Origin: Candidatus Amarolinea dominans
GTDB lineage: Bacteria > Chloroflexota > Anaerolineae > SSC4 > Amarolineaceae
DNA length: 64,000 bases
Assembly: GCA_016719785.1 (NCBI GenBank)
Contig: JADJYJ010000003.1
Location: 310,001-374,000, forward strand
Reading direction: 5' to 3'
The notes beneath the pieces were generated by a model, which worked only from the letters and a program-made list of their open reading frames with translations, was not told where the DNA came from and searched no databases. This document shows positions 34,793 to 43,246 of the stretch, one piece after another. The first letter of the stretch is position 1. The number at the start of each line of letters is the position of its first letter. The translations under genes and the position numbers were made by a program.

Positions 34793-35605
34793 TTACGCCT
34801 CCTCCATCGAACTTTTAGCCATCGAACTTTTAGCCATCGAACTGTCAGCCAGCGAACTGTCAGCCATCAAAGTCTCAGCCAGTCGTGGATCGCCCAGGTA
34901 GGCTTCGATCACACGCGGGTTGTTGGCCACCTCGTGCGGCGTTCCTTCCGCAATCTGCGTGCCGTAATCCAGCACGATGATCCGGTCGGAAACGTTCATG
35001 ACCGCCTTCATCACGTGCTCGATCATGAGGATCGTCACGCCTCGTTCACGAATCTTCAGCACCGTCTGGATCATGCCATCAATTTCGGTGGAGTTGAGGC
35101 CGGCCAGCACCTCGTCGAGCAGGAGCAGATACGGTCGTGCGGCCAGCGCCCTTGCCATTTCAAGGCGTTTTTTCTGCGCCACATTGAGGCTGCCGGCCAG
35201 TTGATCGGTCCGCGACGCCAGGCCGACAAATTCCAGCACTTCGTCCGCAATCTCGCCGGCGCGAGCGAGTGTATGGTTTTCGTGCCCGAAGCAGGCGCCG
35301 GCCATGACGTTTTCGCGCACCGTCAGCTCGTTCAAGGGCCGCACGATCTGGTGCGTGCGGGCCATGCCCATGCGCGCGTGGTCGTAGGGCTTCATGCGCG
35401 TCACATCCCGGTCGCGAAAGACGATGCGCCCCTCCTCGGGCGGAAACACGCCGTTGATGGCGTTGAAGAGGGTGGTTTTGCCTGCGCCGTTGGGGCCGAG
35501 CAGCCCCATGATCTGGCCTTCCGGCACGTCGAAGGTTACTTTGGTCAGGGCCTGCAAGCCGCCGAACCGTTTGGACACGCCCTGTAGAGAAAGCAGGATG
35601 GTCAT
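34793..35605 (-). CDS. livG: Branched-chain amino-acid ABC transporter ATP-binding protein LivG, with repetitive tail
   Basis: 270 residues. Walker A GPNGAGKTTL, signature NVAQKKRLEMARALA (a degenerate but family-typical LivG signature), Walker B LLLDEVLAGL and MIEHVM. The family ends at about residue 245; here 25 extra residues (LADSSMAKSSMAKSSMEEA and similar) come from five 15-bp repeats. Start 35605 overlaps the livM stop (ATGA). Confidence 0.92.
   Translation of the reverse strand: MTILLSLQGVSKRFGGLQALTKVTFDVPEGQIMGLLGPNGAGKTTLFNAINGVFPPEEGRIVFRDRDVTRMKPYDHARMGMARTHQIVRPLNELTVRENVMAGACFGHENHTLARAGEIADEVLEFVGLASRTDQLAGSLNVAQKKRLEMARALAARPYLLLLDEVLAGLNSTEIDGMIQTVLKIRERGVTILMIEHVMKAVMNVSDRIIVLDYGTQIAEGTPHEVANNPRVIEAYLGDPRLAETLMADSSLADSSMAKSSMAKSSMEEA
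34804..34880. repeat. 15-bp tandem repeat in the 3' end of livG
   Basis: Five imperfect copies of CCATCGAACTTTTAG and CCATCGAACTGTCAG, adding pentapeptides MAKSS/LADSS to the C-terminus of LivG. The repeat keeps the reading frame. Confidence 0.9.
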
Positions 35606-36573
35606 GCGAGTACCCTCCTCAGGGGCGGAATGCGTTGGATGAGCCAGCCCACTGCGCCGGATGGGATGAAGAGCACGATCATCAGCAGCAGCACGCCGGA
35701 GACCGACAACTGAATGTCCTTGAAGATGGGGCTGGTGACGAGGAAGCCGCGCATGCCCTGGTAGGCGAACGCGCCCAGCAGCGGCCCGAACACCGTGCCC
35801 TGGCCGCCGAGCATCACCATGACCAGCAGCTCGATGGAAGCATGCAGGGGGAAGGCGTCGTGCGGCTCCACGTTGCCGTTCTTGAAGAAGAACAGCACGC
35901 CGATCATGCCGGGCACGATGGCCGACAGGACATAGGCCCAGGTCTTGGCGCGAGGCGTGACGATGCCCATCACCTCCGCGGCGTCTTCGTTCTCGCGAAT
36001 GGCGAGCAGCCCAAGACCAAATTTGGATGTGCGCACCGCGTAGCTCACGATGATGGCTAACAGGGCCAGGACGACGCCGATGAAGAACGAGGTCTGCAGC
36101 GCCTGCGCCGCGCCGCCGTAGGTCCTGTAGACGCTGAAGTTCAGGGTGATGCCTGTGGGGCCGCCGAACAGGGGAAAGTTGCTGATGAAAGCCTTCATGG
36201 CCTCGTTGATGCCGATGGTGGCCAGGGCGAAGTACGCGCCGCGCAGGCGCAGAATGGCGGAGCCGAGTAGAAAGGCCAGCACGCCCGCGGCGATTCCACC
36301 GGCCACGATCGCGGTGTACAGCGACCAGCCCATGGCGGTCAGGAGGAAGATGCCTACGTAACCGCCAAATCCGTAAAAGACGATGTGCCCGAAGCTGACG
36401 TAGCCCGTGTAGCCGAGCAGGATGTTCAGGCTGGATGCCAGCGCAATGGCCTTCAAGATGGTGAAGGCGGTCTCGCGATTGGCGGGCCTGCCTGAGATGA
36501 TCGGCCAGAGTGTCAATGCGACCACCACGAGCACCGGTACGACCAAGCCACGGTATCTAGGCCAGAGTTTCAT
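35602..36573 (-). CDS. livM: Branched-chain amino-acid ABC transporter permease LivM
   Basis: 323 residues with 8-9 membrane segments. Conserved features of the LivM family are present: LGYTGYVSFGHIVFYGFGGYV, LRGAYFALATIGINEAM, GLGLLAIRENEDAAEVMGI and MVMLGGQGTVFGPLLGAF. It forms the channel with LivH. ATGA overlaps on both sides show tight coupling within the operon. Confidence 0.92.
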   Translation of the reverse strand: MKLWPRYRGLVVPVLVVVALTLWPIISGRPANRETAFTILKAIALASSLNILLGYTGYVSFGHIVFYGFGGYVGIFLLTAMGWSLYTAIVAGGIAAGVLAFLLGSAILRLRGAYFALATIGINEAMKAFISNFPLFGGPTGITLNFSVYRTYGGAAQALQTSFFIGVVLALLAIIVSYAVRTSKFGLGLLAIRENEDAAEVMGIVTPRAKTWAYVLSAIVPGMIGVLFFFKNGNVEPHDAFPLHASIELLVMVMLGGQGTVFGPLLGAFAYQGMRGFLVTSPIFKDIQLSVSGVLLLMIVLFIPSGAVGWLIQRIPPLRRVLA

Positions 36574-37436
36574 TTTTTCGCTCCGATCAGGCCGCCGGGC
36601 CGTACCAGGAGGATGACGATGAACAGCCCGAATTCGATCACCGGCACCCAGGACGTTTCGAGGAAGGCCGGAATGACGCCCTCCAGAACGCCGAGGATCA
36701 GGCCACCCAATAATGCGCCGATGGGGTTGCCCAGGCCGCCCATCACGCCGATGACGAAGCTCTTGAGTTCGTAGCCGCTGCCGGCCAGGATGCTGAAGGG
36801 GAAGAAGGTGGCGATGAGCGCGCCGGAGACGGCTGCCAGCATGGTGCCCAGGCCGAAGCTGAGGGCCAGGATGCGCGTGGAGGGGATGCCCATGAGTTCG
36901 GCCGCGGCGCGGTTATTGGCGACGGCGCGGATGAACTTGCCGGGCCGCGTGCGGTACAGGAACAGATACAAGCCGCCGGTGAAGATCAATGTGATCAGCG
37001 CCGCGATCAGGCGGGTGCCCAGCAGGGTGGTGGAGCCGATGCTGATGCTGCCGGCGGTGAAGTCCACGTTGTAGGGGGAGGTGGTTAGGGCTGCCGTACC
37101 CAGGCCAATGATGATCATGTTGACAGAAAAAGTCGCCAGCAGCGACGACAGGTGGGGCGCGTTGATCACACGATGCACGGCCACGGCGTAGATCAGGACG
37201 CCGAGAAGCAATCCCACGATGGCGACCGGGACCAGGCCCACGTATGGATTGATCCCGAGCCGTGAATAGAGGAAGAAGGTGCCGAACATGCCCAGGGCGA
37301 TGATCGGTCCGTGCGCCAGGTTGATGACATTCATGACCCCCCAGATCAAAGTCAGGCCCATGGCCGCCAACCCATAGACAAATCCCAACAAGATTCCGTC
37401 TGGGAGGGAAGACAATAACAGGTTGATTTGGTCCAT
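36570..37436 (-). CDS. livH: Branched-chain amino-acid ABC transporter permease LivH
   Basis: 288 residues, usual LivH length. GLAAMGLTLIWGVMNVINLAHG at the N-terminus and RAVANNRAAAELMGI plus GLGNPIGALLGGLILGVLE are family hallmarks. Coupled to livM by ATGA. Separated from livK by 71 nt holding a strong hairpin. Confidence 0.92.
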   Translation of the reverse strand: MDQINLLLSSLPDGILLGFVYGLAAMGLTLIWGVMNVINLAHGPIIALGMFGTFFLYSRLGINPYVGLVPVAIVGLLLGVLIYAVAVHRVINAPHLSSLLATFSVNMIIIGLGTAALTTSPYNVDFTAGSISIGSTTLLGTRLIAALITLIFTGGLYLFLYRTRPGKFIRAVANNRAAAELMGIPSTRILALSFGLGTMLAAVSGALIATFFPFSILAGSGYELKSFVIGVMGGLGNPIGALLGGLILGVLEGVIPAFLETSWVPVIEFGLFIVILLVRPGGLIGAKK

Positions 37437-37458
37437 CTGAGCTCCCGGTCGGTGCAGA

Positions 37459-37485
37459 GCATGGGCAGGGGTTGCCTGCCCATGC
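37459..37485 (-). terminator. Intercistronic hairpin after livK
   Basis: Perfect 11-bp stem GCATGGGCAGG / CCTGCCCATGC with a 5-nt loop and no T-tract. Probably stabilises livK mRNA or partially terminates, giving more binding protein than permease. Confidence 0.6.
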
Positions 37486-37507
37486 GGATCAATGGTCGAG
37501 ACTCAGA

Positions 37508-38830
37508 TCAAGGGGCGGGAATCGGGTAGAGGGGTTTGGCAACGGCCACGTCGGCCGGCCAGATCACCATGCGAGCCAGCTTGCCCTCGGCGTTCTTCTG
37601 CCACTGGGCAACCACCATCGTGTGGCCGGTCTGCAATCCATGCGCGTTGGGCGAGGTGTCGAACTTGACGCCGCCCCAGAAGGTGAAGATGTCCATCGCT
37701 TCCAGGACCGCTTTCACCTTGCCCGCATCGGTCGAGCCGGCGGTTTCGATGGCGCTCTGCAGGACAAGGCCCGCCGCATAGCCGCCGGCCACGTGATAGG
37801 TCGGTTTTTCGCCTGTGGCGGCCTGGTAAGCGTCGGCGAATTCCTTGCCGCTCGGCCCGAACCAGGCCTTGCCCATCGCCGCGGCTTCTTCTTTCGTGTG
37901 GGTGGCGCTCATCTCCCACTGGCTGGAGGTGGAGACGCCCAGCGCGGCGTCGCCCAGCTCAGGGAACTTGGAGTCGGCCGGGGCCACCAGCAGGGAAGTG
38001 AACTTCAGGCCCGCTTTGCGCTCGTAGAGCTGGCGGGCGAAGGTGCTGCCATCAGGATAATGGCCGCCGCCCAGCAGAATGGTGGCTCCGGATTGGACGA
38101 CCTTGTTGATGACCGGGCCGAAGTCGGTGGTGTCGGACGCGTAGCCCTCTTCCAGGACGATCTCGAAGCCCTGCGCGGTCAGGTACGGCTTGAGGCCGTT
38201 CACCACGGCGGTGGAGAACTTGTCATTTTCATGCACAACGGCCACTTTGGCGCCCGCCGCCAGACCCTTGAGCATGTCCACGGTGCTGAGGAGGTACTGG
38301 CTGCCGGGCGTGTAGAGTTGATAGAGGCTGGTGTTGCCGGTCTTGTAGGCGTCATCCTCGGCCGCGCCGGCGGTAATCATGATCTTGCCGTTCTGCTCGG
38401 CCACGATGGATGCGGCGGCCGTCAGGCCGGACGAGTAGGGACTAATGAGGAAATCGGCGTTGTCTTCGGTCGCCAGGCGGGTGTAAAGTTCCTGGACACG
38501 TTCCTTGTTCGATTCGTCGTCGTAGGTCTTGGCGGCGAATTTGACCACCGTACCATCGCTCAGCTTGAGGCCGCCGGCGTCGTTCACCTGCTTCATCCAC
38601 AGGTTGAAGCCAGCCACCTGTCGCTTGGATGACACTTCCTGCGAGCCGGTCAGCGATGACGTAAAGCCGATGGTCACCGTCTTCTCGGCGGCAGCCGGCT
38701 TGGGGGGGGCCTCGGTTGCCTGCGGCGCAGCGGTTGGGGCCGTTTGAGGGGTCGCGGCGGACCCACAGGCCGCCAGCGCGATGCTGACAATCGCCAGCAC
38801 GGTCAGTAGAACGAACAGTTTACGCTTCAT
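37508..38830 (-). CDS. livK: Branched-chain amino-acid ABC transporter substrate-binding lipoprotein
   Basis: 440 residues from ATG 38830, with AAGGAGGAG ahead. Lipobox ALAACG gives a lipidated Cys at about residue 22, then an Ala/Thr/Pro linker. The mature part is a type I periplasmic-binding fold: VTIGFTSSLTGSQEVSSKRQVAGFNLWMKQVNDAGG, then KTYDDESNKERVQELYTRLATEDNADFLISPYSSG. Although family and operon say branched-chain amino acids, relatives also bind amides, urea or aromatic acids, so the ligand is not certain. First gene of the livKHMGF operon. Confidence 0.9.
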   Translation of the reverse strand: MKRKLFVLLTVLAIVSIALAACGSAATPQTAPTAAPQATEAPPKPAAAEKTVTIGFTSSLTGSQEVSSKRQVAGFNLWMKQVNDAGGLKLSDGTVVKFAAKTYDDESNKERVQELYTRLATEDNADFLISPYSSGLTAAASIVAEQNGKIMITAGAAEDDAYKTGNTSLYQLYTPGSQYLLSTVDMLKGLAAGAKVAVVHENDKFSTAVVNGLKPYLTAQGFEIVLEEGYASDTTDFGPVINKVVQSGATILLGGGHYPDGSTFARQLYERKAGLKFTSLLVAPADSKFPELGDAALGVSTSSQWEMSATHTKEEAAAMGKAWFGPSGKEFADAYQAATGEKPTYHVAGGYAAGLVLQSAIETAGSTDAGKVKAVLEAMDIFTFWGGVKFDTSPNAHGLQTGHTMVVAQWQKNAEGKLARMVIWPADVAVAKPLYPIPAP

Positions 38831-38964
38831 TGGTTGCTCCTCCTTGCAAAGAACTGAAATCGTGAGAGCAGGTTGCAAAAACACTGCTGTTACGTTCTAT
38901 TCTACAAGGCGAGCACAAAAATAGGGTAAAGAAAGAGGCGGTAAGATAAAAAATACGTAAAAAC

Positions 38965-39651
38965 TCACTCGCCGAACCGATAGCCGACCCCGCGTTCGGT
39001 CAGGATGTAGCACGGCTTGAGCGGATCGGGTTCGATGCGCTGGCGCAGGCGGCCCATGTACACCCGCAGGTATTCGACCTCGTTGCCGTACTCAGGCCCC
39101 CAGACGCTGCGCAGGATGTCGTGATGCGACAACACTTTGCCTGCATGTCGCATCAGGTGGACCAGCAGATCGAACTCGATGGGCGTCAGGCCTACCGACC
39201 GGCCGCGCACAGAGACCTCGTGTCGCGCCAGGTCCACGTTGATCTCCCCGCGGCTGATGCGTTCCCGATTTGGTGAGGGTTCGGCCCATTGGGCGCGGCG
39301 CATGACCGCCTTGATGCGGCCCATCAGTTCACCGACGCCGAAGGGTTTGGTCAGGTAATCGTCCGCGCCCAGGTCGAAGGCGCGCACCTTGTCGGTCTCT
39401 TCGCCCATGGCGGTCAGAATGATGATAGGCACAGTGGAACTTTCGCGCATCCGTCGCGTGGCCTCCAGGCCGTCCATGTGCGGCATCATGATGTCCAGAA
39501 TGGCGAGGTCAATGTGTTCATGTTCGAAAATCGCCAGCGCCTCCAGGCCGTTGGCCGCGCAAATGGCCTTATAGCCGCGTGCTTCGAGGTTGCGGCGCAC
39601 GAAGTCGCGCAGGGACTTTTCGTCGTCAACGACCAACACGGTGATGCTCAT
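38965..39651 (-). CDS. OmpR/KdpE-type response regulator
   Basis: 228 residues from ATG 39651 (AGGAGA 8 nt upstream). Receiver domain: acidic pair DDE at 9-11, phospho-acceptor Asp53 in LAILDIMMPHMDG, Thr in ILTAMG and Lys in DYLTKPFG. The C-terminal winged helix (LTPIEFDLLVHLMRHAGKVLSHHDILRSVWG ... VGYRF) binds DNA. Its start overlaps the stop of the histidine kinase (ATGA), a cognate pair. It lies upstream of livK, which it could regulate. Confidence 0.9.
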   Translation of the reverse strand: MSITVLVVDDEKSLRDFVRRNLEARGYKAICAANGLEALAIFEHEHIDLAILDIMMPHMDGLEATRRMRESSTVPIIILTAMGEETDKVRAFDLGADDYLTKPFGVGELMGRIKAVMRRAQWAEPSPNRERISRGEINVDLARHEVSVRGRSVGLTPIEFDLLVHLMRHAGKVLSHHDILRSVWGPEYGNEVEYLRVYMGRLRQRIEPDPLKPCYILTERGVGYRFGE

Positions 39652-42359
39652 CCAGAATCTCCTTTCGCTTGCGCTGCCCCTGGCGCGGCCGCGGAGAATG
39701 GAATCGAGAAGGCCAGACAGGCGCCCTTTTCCCGCGTTTCCACCCAGATGCGGCCGCCATGCGCATGAACCAGGCCCTGGCAAATCGCCAGTCCCAGGCC
39801 CGCGCCGCCGACCACGCGCGACAGCCGGTCATCCACACGATAGAACATCTCGAAGATGCGCTTGCCCTCTGCGGCCGGAATGCCCGGCCCGTCGTCGCAC
39901 ACGCGGAACAGGCATCTCGCATCCTGCTCCCCAACCTCCACGCGAATTGCCACATCCTCGCCGCCGTACTTGAGCGAGTTTTCGAACAGATTGCGCAGGA
40001 TGGTCTCCAGCCGCAACGGGTCCGCGTACAGGGCCGGCAGGCCCGGCGCCACCTGCACCTGGAAGCCGGCCTCGCCCGCCCGCACGCGCCGCGCCGCCCG
40101 GTGAATCGTCTCCTTGATGTCACATTCGATCCGCTCCAGCTTGATCACCCCAGCGTCGAGCCGTGACAGATCGAGGATGTTGTTGACCAGGTCGCGCAGC
40201 CGATCCGCCTCATCGGAGATGATCTTGAGGAATTCGTTCTGCGATTCACGGTCCCACTGCACGTCGTCGGCCAGCAGGGTGGTGGCGTAGCCTTTGATCG
40301 CGGCCAGGGGCGTCCGCAGTTCATGGGACACGGTGGAGATCAGGCTGGCGCGCATCCGATCCAACTCGCGATCGGCCGTGATGTCGTGCAGGAGCAGGCC
40401 GCGGCCGATCAGGTCGCCGCGCGAATCGGACACGTCGAACGCCTCGAGGCGCAGGTAGATGGTGCGGCCGTCGCCCGGCAGCGAAATTTCCGCATTGCGT
40501 TCGCCGCCCGGCTCGTAAATTTCCTGCACGGCCTGGCGTCCGCTTTCGCTTTCGTTGGAGCGGGAGAGAATGCGCGCCAGGATTTGCCCAACCTGCATGC
40601 GCGCCAGCTCGTGCGGCCGCAGGTTTGCCAGCGCGCCCACGCGGCGGTTGGCGTAGATGGCCTGACCGGTCAGGTTGCTCAGGATCAGGCCGTCATGCAG
40701 CGACTGCACGAGCGCTTCCAGGCGCCGCGTTTGCTCCTCCAACTGCATGTCGCTGCGCTCGTACAGGATGGCGTTCTCGATCGCCATGGTGGCGTGGTTG
40801 GCAAAGTTTGCCAGCAGTTGAATTTCATTCCTGGTGAAGATGTGCGGGGTGGGGTGAAAGACCAGCAGGGCGGTGGGCGGCGCGTGCTTGGTTTTGAGCG
40901 GCACGGCCAGGAGCGCGCGGTAGCCTTCCGCGCGGGCGCGCGCCCGGCGGATGGTGTAGGAAGGATCGTCCTCGGTGTCGCTCACCTGAATCGGTTCGCC
41001 GCTGTGCAGGGCGCGCATGGTGACAGAATCCGGCTCGCTGGGCTGGATGGCTAATTGCTCGGTGAAATGCCGCGACAGGCCGCGGCCGGCGCGAATGCGG
41101 AACGAACCCTCCTTTTCGTTCAACTGCATGATGGCGTACATCTGCACCGCCAGCAGGCGGCCCATCTGCTCCAGGATGCGATCGAGCACGGTTTCGACAT
41201 CGAGCGTGGAGATGACCGCGGCGCTGGTGTCGAGCAGGGTGGCTTGTTCTTTCATGCGCGCCTTGATCGAATCTTCCATCTTCATGACGCTGCGGATCAA
41301 ATGCCCGATCTGGTCGCTGCGCTCAGCCAGCCTGAGCAGACGCGCACGTTCTTTCGACTGAATGGGCTGATTCAGCCCGATCGCTTCGCTGACCGGCGCC
41401 AGCAGTTCGATGGGCCGGATGACGCGGTTGGCAAGCGCCACCCAGAAGAAAAGCCCGATGAGCAGAAACGTGACCGCGGCCACCAGCGCGATCTGCTGCA
41501 GGACGATTTGGGTGGCAAAGGCCTCAGCCGTGGGCCGGCTGACCACGACCTCCCAACCGATGGTTTCGATGTGGGTGTGGGTGTAGAGGCGCTCCTCTCC
41601 GTCCGGCGAGCGCAGAATTTGCGAATGGGTCTCGCCGGTGAAGCTGTCCAGGTAGTCTCGCGGCAGCAGGTCTGCGGCGGGGTGGAGCAGCAGGGCAGGA
41701 TCGGGGAAGGCGATGATCTGTCCGGCCGAGTCGAGGATCACCACCTGGAACCCTGTCTCTGACTGATGCTTGGACGCGATGGTCGAAAGCGTTTGGCTCA
41801 GGCTTTCCAGGCGGATGTTGGCGCCGACGAGTCCCAGAAAATCGCCAGCGGGCGAGCAGAGCGATTGCACGGCGGTCGCGACCGCCTGGTTGGTGGTGGG
41901 TGAGATGCGCCCCTGCGACACCAGCGGCGCGCAGGTTTCCAACGCGCTCTGGAAATAGCCGCGGAAGGAGAAATCGGTGCCGACCGTGGAAGTGGGGTTT
42001 TCCGGGTTGTGATACACCATGACGCCGCTGGCATCGAGCCGGTAGACCAGGTTGATGTTGGGGTGCGTGTTCAGAATGGCTTCGAACAGCGGCGCCATCG
42101 CGGCCTTGTCCGCGGCGATCACCTCGGGATAGCGGGTCAATCCTGCTACGATACCCAGGGCATTACCGAGCGAGAGATCGGTCCCCTGGGCAATCGCCTG
42201 TGCCAGGGCCAGATCGCCGGTCTGCACGTCCGCGCGGATACGCTGCCCCACCAGCCCGTCAAAGATCCACAGCGTCAGCAGGAACGGGATGATCAGCAGA
42301 AGGTACAGGGCCAGCAGTTGCAGCCCCAGATCACGGCGGAAACGAAACCAACGAACCAT
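39648..42359 (-). CDS. Membrane sensor histidine kinase (Cache-HAMP-GAF-PAS-HisKA-HATPase)
   Basis: 903 residues from ATG 42359. Membrane helix 1 at about 12-35 (LQLLALYLLLIIPFLLTLWIF), an extracytoplasmic double-Cache-like sensor to about 285, helix 2 (IALVAAVTFLLIGLFFWVAL), HAMP, GAF (LLDTSAAVISTLDVETVLDRI ... ANHATMAIENAILYE), a PAS-like region, HisKA with phospho-acceptor His in VSHELRTPLAAIKG, and an ATPase domain (NLFENSLKYGG, DDGPGIP, GAGLGLAICQGLV). Double Cache domains commonly sense amino or organic acids, consistent with the adjacent liv operon. Upstream in-frame codons beyond 42359 look non-coding. Confidence 0.9.
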   Translation of the reverse strand: MVRWFRFRRDLGLQLLALYLLLIIPFLLTLWIFDGLVGQRIRADVQTGDLALAQAIAQGTDLSLGNALGIVAGLTRYPEVIAADKAAMAPLFEAILNTHPNINLVYRLDASGVMVYHNPENPTSTVGTDFSFRGYFQSALETCAPLVSQGRISPTTNQAVATAVQSLCSPAGDFLGLVGANIRLESLSQTLSTIASKHQSETGFQVVILDSAGQIIAFPDPALLLHPAADLLPRDYLDSFTGETHSQILRSPDGEERLYTHTHIETIGWEVVVSRPTAEAFATQIVLQQIALVAAVTFLLIGLFFWVALANRVIRPIELLAPVSEAIGLNQPIQSKERARLLRLAERSDQIGHLIRSVMKMEDSIKARMKEQATLLDTSAAVISTLDVETVLDRILEQMGRLLAVQMYAIMQLNEKEGSFRIRAGRGLSRHFTEQLAIQPSEPDSVTMRALHSGEPIQVSDTEDDPSYTIRRARARAEGYRALLAVPLKTKHAPPTALLVFHPTPHIFTRNEIQLLANFANHATMAIENAILYERSDMQLEEQTRRLEALVQSLHDGLILSNLTGQAIYANRRVGALANLRPHELARMQVGQILARILSRSNESESGRQAVQEIYEPGGERNAEISLPGDGRTIYLRLEAFDVSDSRGDLIGRGLLLHDITADRELDRMRASLISTVSHELRTPLAAIKGYATTLLADDVQWDRESQNEFLKIISDEADRLRDLVNNILDLSRLDAGVIKLERIECDIKETIHRAARRVRAGEAGFQVQVAPGLPALYADPLRLETILRNLFENSLKYGGEDVAIRVEVGEQDARCLFRVCDDGPGIPAAEGKRIFEMFYRVDDRLSRVVGGAGLGLAICQGLVHAHGGRIWVETREKGACLAFSIPFSAAAPGAAQAKGDSG

Positions 42360-42417
42360 GCCCCTGTTTGCCTGACTCTTCGGGAGACTCCACAACACGG
42401 AGCGACTGAAGTCGCCA

Positions 42418-42708
42418 CTACGAACCAGCGGGCCACTTACGCCTGACTGCACTGGTCTCGGCTGCCTCTGACGCCACCTTTTTCTTCCGCTGTCCTTTGA
42501 CGATGTAGGGGAGCAGGAAGAGATAAGTCCCACTGATCGCCATGACCAGCATCAGAATGGACGGTACTTTGTCCAGTTGTTCCCAGGCTGCCACGGTCTG
42601 GGGGTCGCCAATCAATTTGATGATCACCGCTACCGGGATGAGCAGCGCGGTCGGCACCGCGATCCAGCGGTGAAATTTACGCGACCATTTGGTCAAGAAC
42701 TTCGTCAT
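42418..42708 (-). CDS. Small membrane protein, function unknown
   Basis: 96 residues from ATG 42708. Two hydrophobic segments (WIAVPTALLIPVAVIIKLI; VPSILMLVMAISGTYLFLLPYIV) and a basic tail (KGQRKKK). The N-terminus KFLTKWSRKFHRWIAVPTALLI resembles the first membrane segment of PepSY-associated membrane proteins; this is weak. It is translationally coupled (ATGA) to the upstream membrane gene. Confidence 0.6.
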   Translation of the reverse strand: MTKFLTKWSRKFHRWIAVPTALLIPVAVIIKLIGDPQTVAAWEQLDKVPSILMLVMAISGTYLFLLPYIVKGQRKKKVASEAAETSAVRRKWPAGS

Positions 42709-43118
42709 CGTCGAACTCCTCTCTTTCTCAGAAATGTTGCCTGGGCCGGTCGCTGACGCCGTGATCCCACGAACATCAGCGTCAGGATGATGAGCCAAAC
42801 CACGATCCGTATCGTCATGGCCCGCAGGCTATCTGACGCGACAACGCCGCGGTAGGCGGTCTGGATGATGAGCATGACCAGGGCGTGGACGCCAAGCGTG
42901 CCGATGGCGGCGGGTAGGGCATACTTGTGCTGCGTCCAGATGAGTACCGCGGTGGTGAAGACGGTCAGGATGCCGATCGTGTAGTTGTAGAGCACCAACC
43001 AGTTGATCACATGGTATCCAGGATCTTTACCCAGCAGAACTTGCCCGCCAGCGAAGATGGCCATGACTCCGATGAGAAAGGCGAGGGCAGATGCGATTTT
43101 GTTGAACGTGATGTTCAT
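42705..43118 (-). CDS. Four-helix membrane protein, function unknown
   Basis: 137 residues from ATG 43118 (AAGGAGA upstream). Four membrane segments: ASALAFLIGVMAIFAGGQVLL, VLYNYTIGILTVFTTAVLIW, ALPAAIGTLGVHALVMLIIQTAY and IVVWLIILTLMFV, with an Arg-rich tail. No family recognised. It forms a two-gene unit with the next small membrane protein, preceded by a distinctive leader with 10-nt repeats and a palindrome. Confidence 0.6.
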   Translation of the reverse strand: MNITFNKIASALAFLIGVMAIFAGGQVLLGKDPGYHVINWLVLYNYTIGILTVFTTAVLIWTQHKYALPAAIGTLGVHALVMLIIQTAYRGVVASDSLRAMTIRIVVWLIILTLMFVGSRRQRPAQATFLRKRGVRR

Positions 43119-43140
43119 GCGTTCGTCTCCTTGCTTGAGC

Positions 43141-43224
43141 TTGAAGTCAATTGAAGTCAATTGAAGTCATACGACTGGGCTGAGTATAGCCGCTTCTCTC
43201 CGTCAAGGTAACGACTTAAGTCGT
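43141..43224 (-). promoter_or_regulatory. Repeat-and-palindrome regulatory region of the small membrane operon
   Basis: 43141-43170 is three 10-nt direct repeats of TTGAAGTCAA (one helical turn each); a -10-like TATACT lies on the minus strand at 43188-43183; and 43211-43224 is the perfect palindrome ACGACTTAAGTCGT. The shared GACTT/AAGTC core suggests repeated binding sites for one regulator. Confidence 0.5.
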
Positions 43225-43246
43225 AAACGCGGAAATGCCTCCTCGG

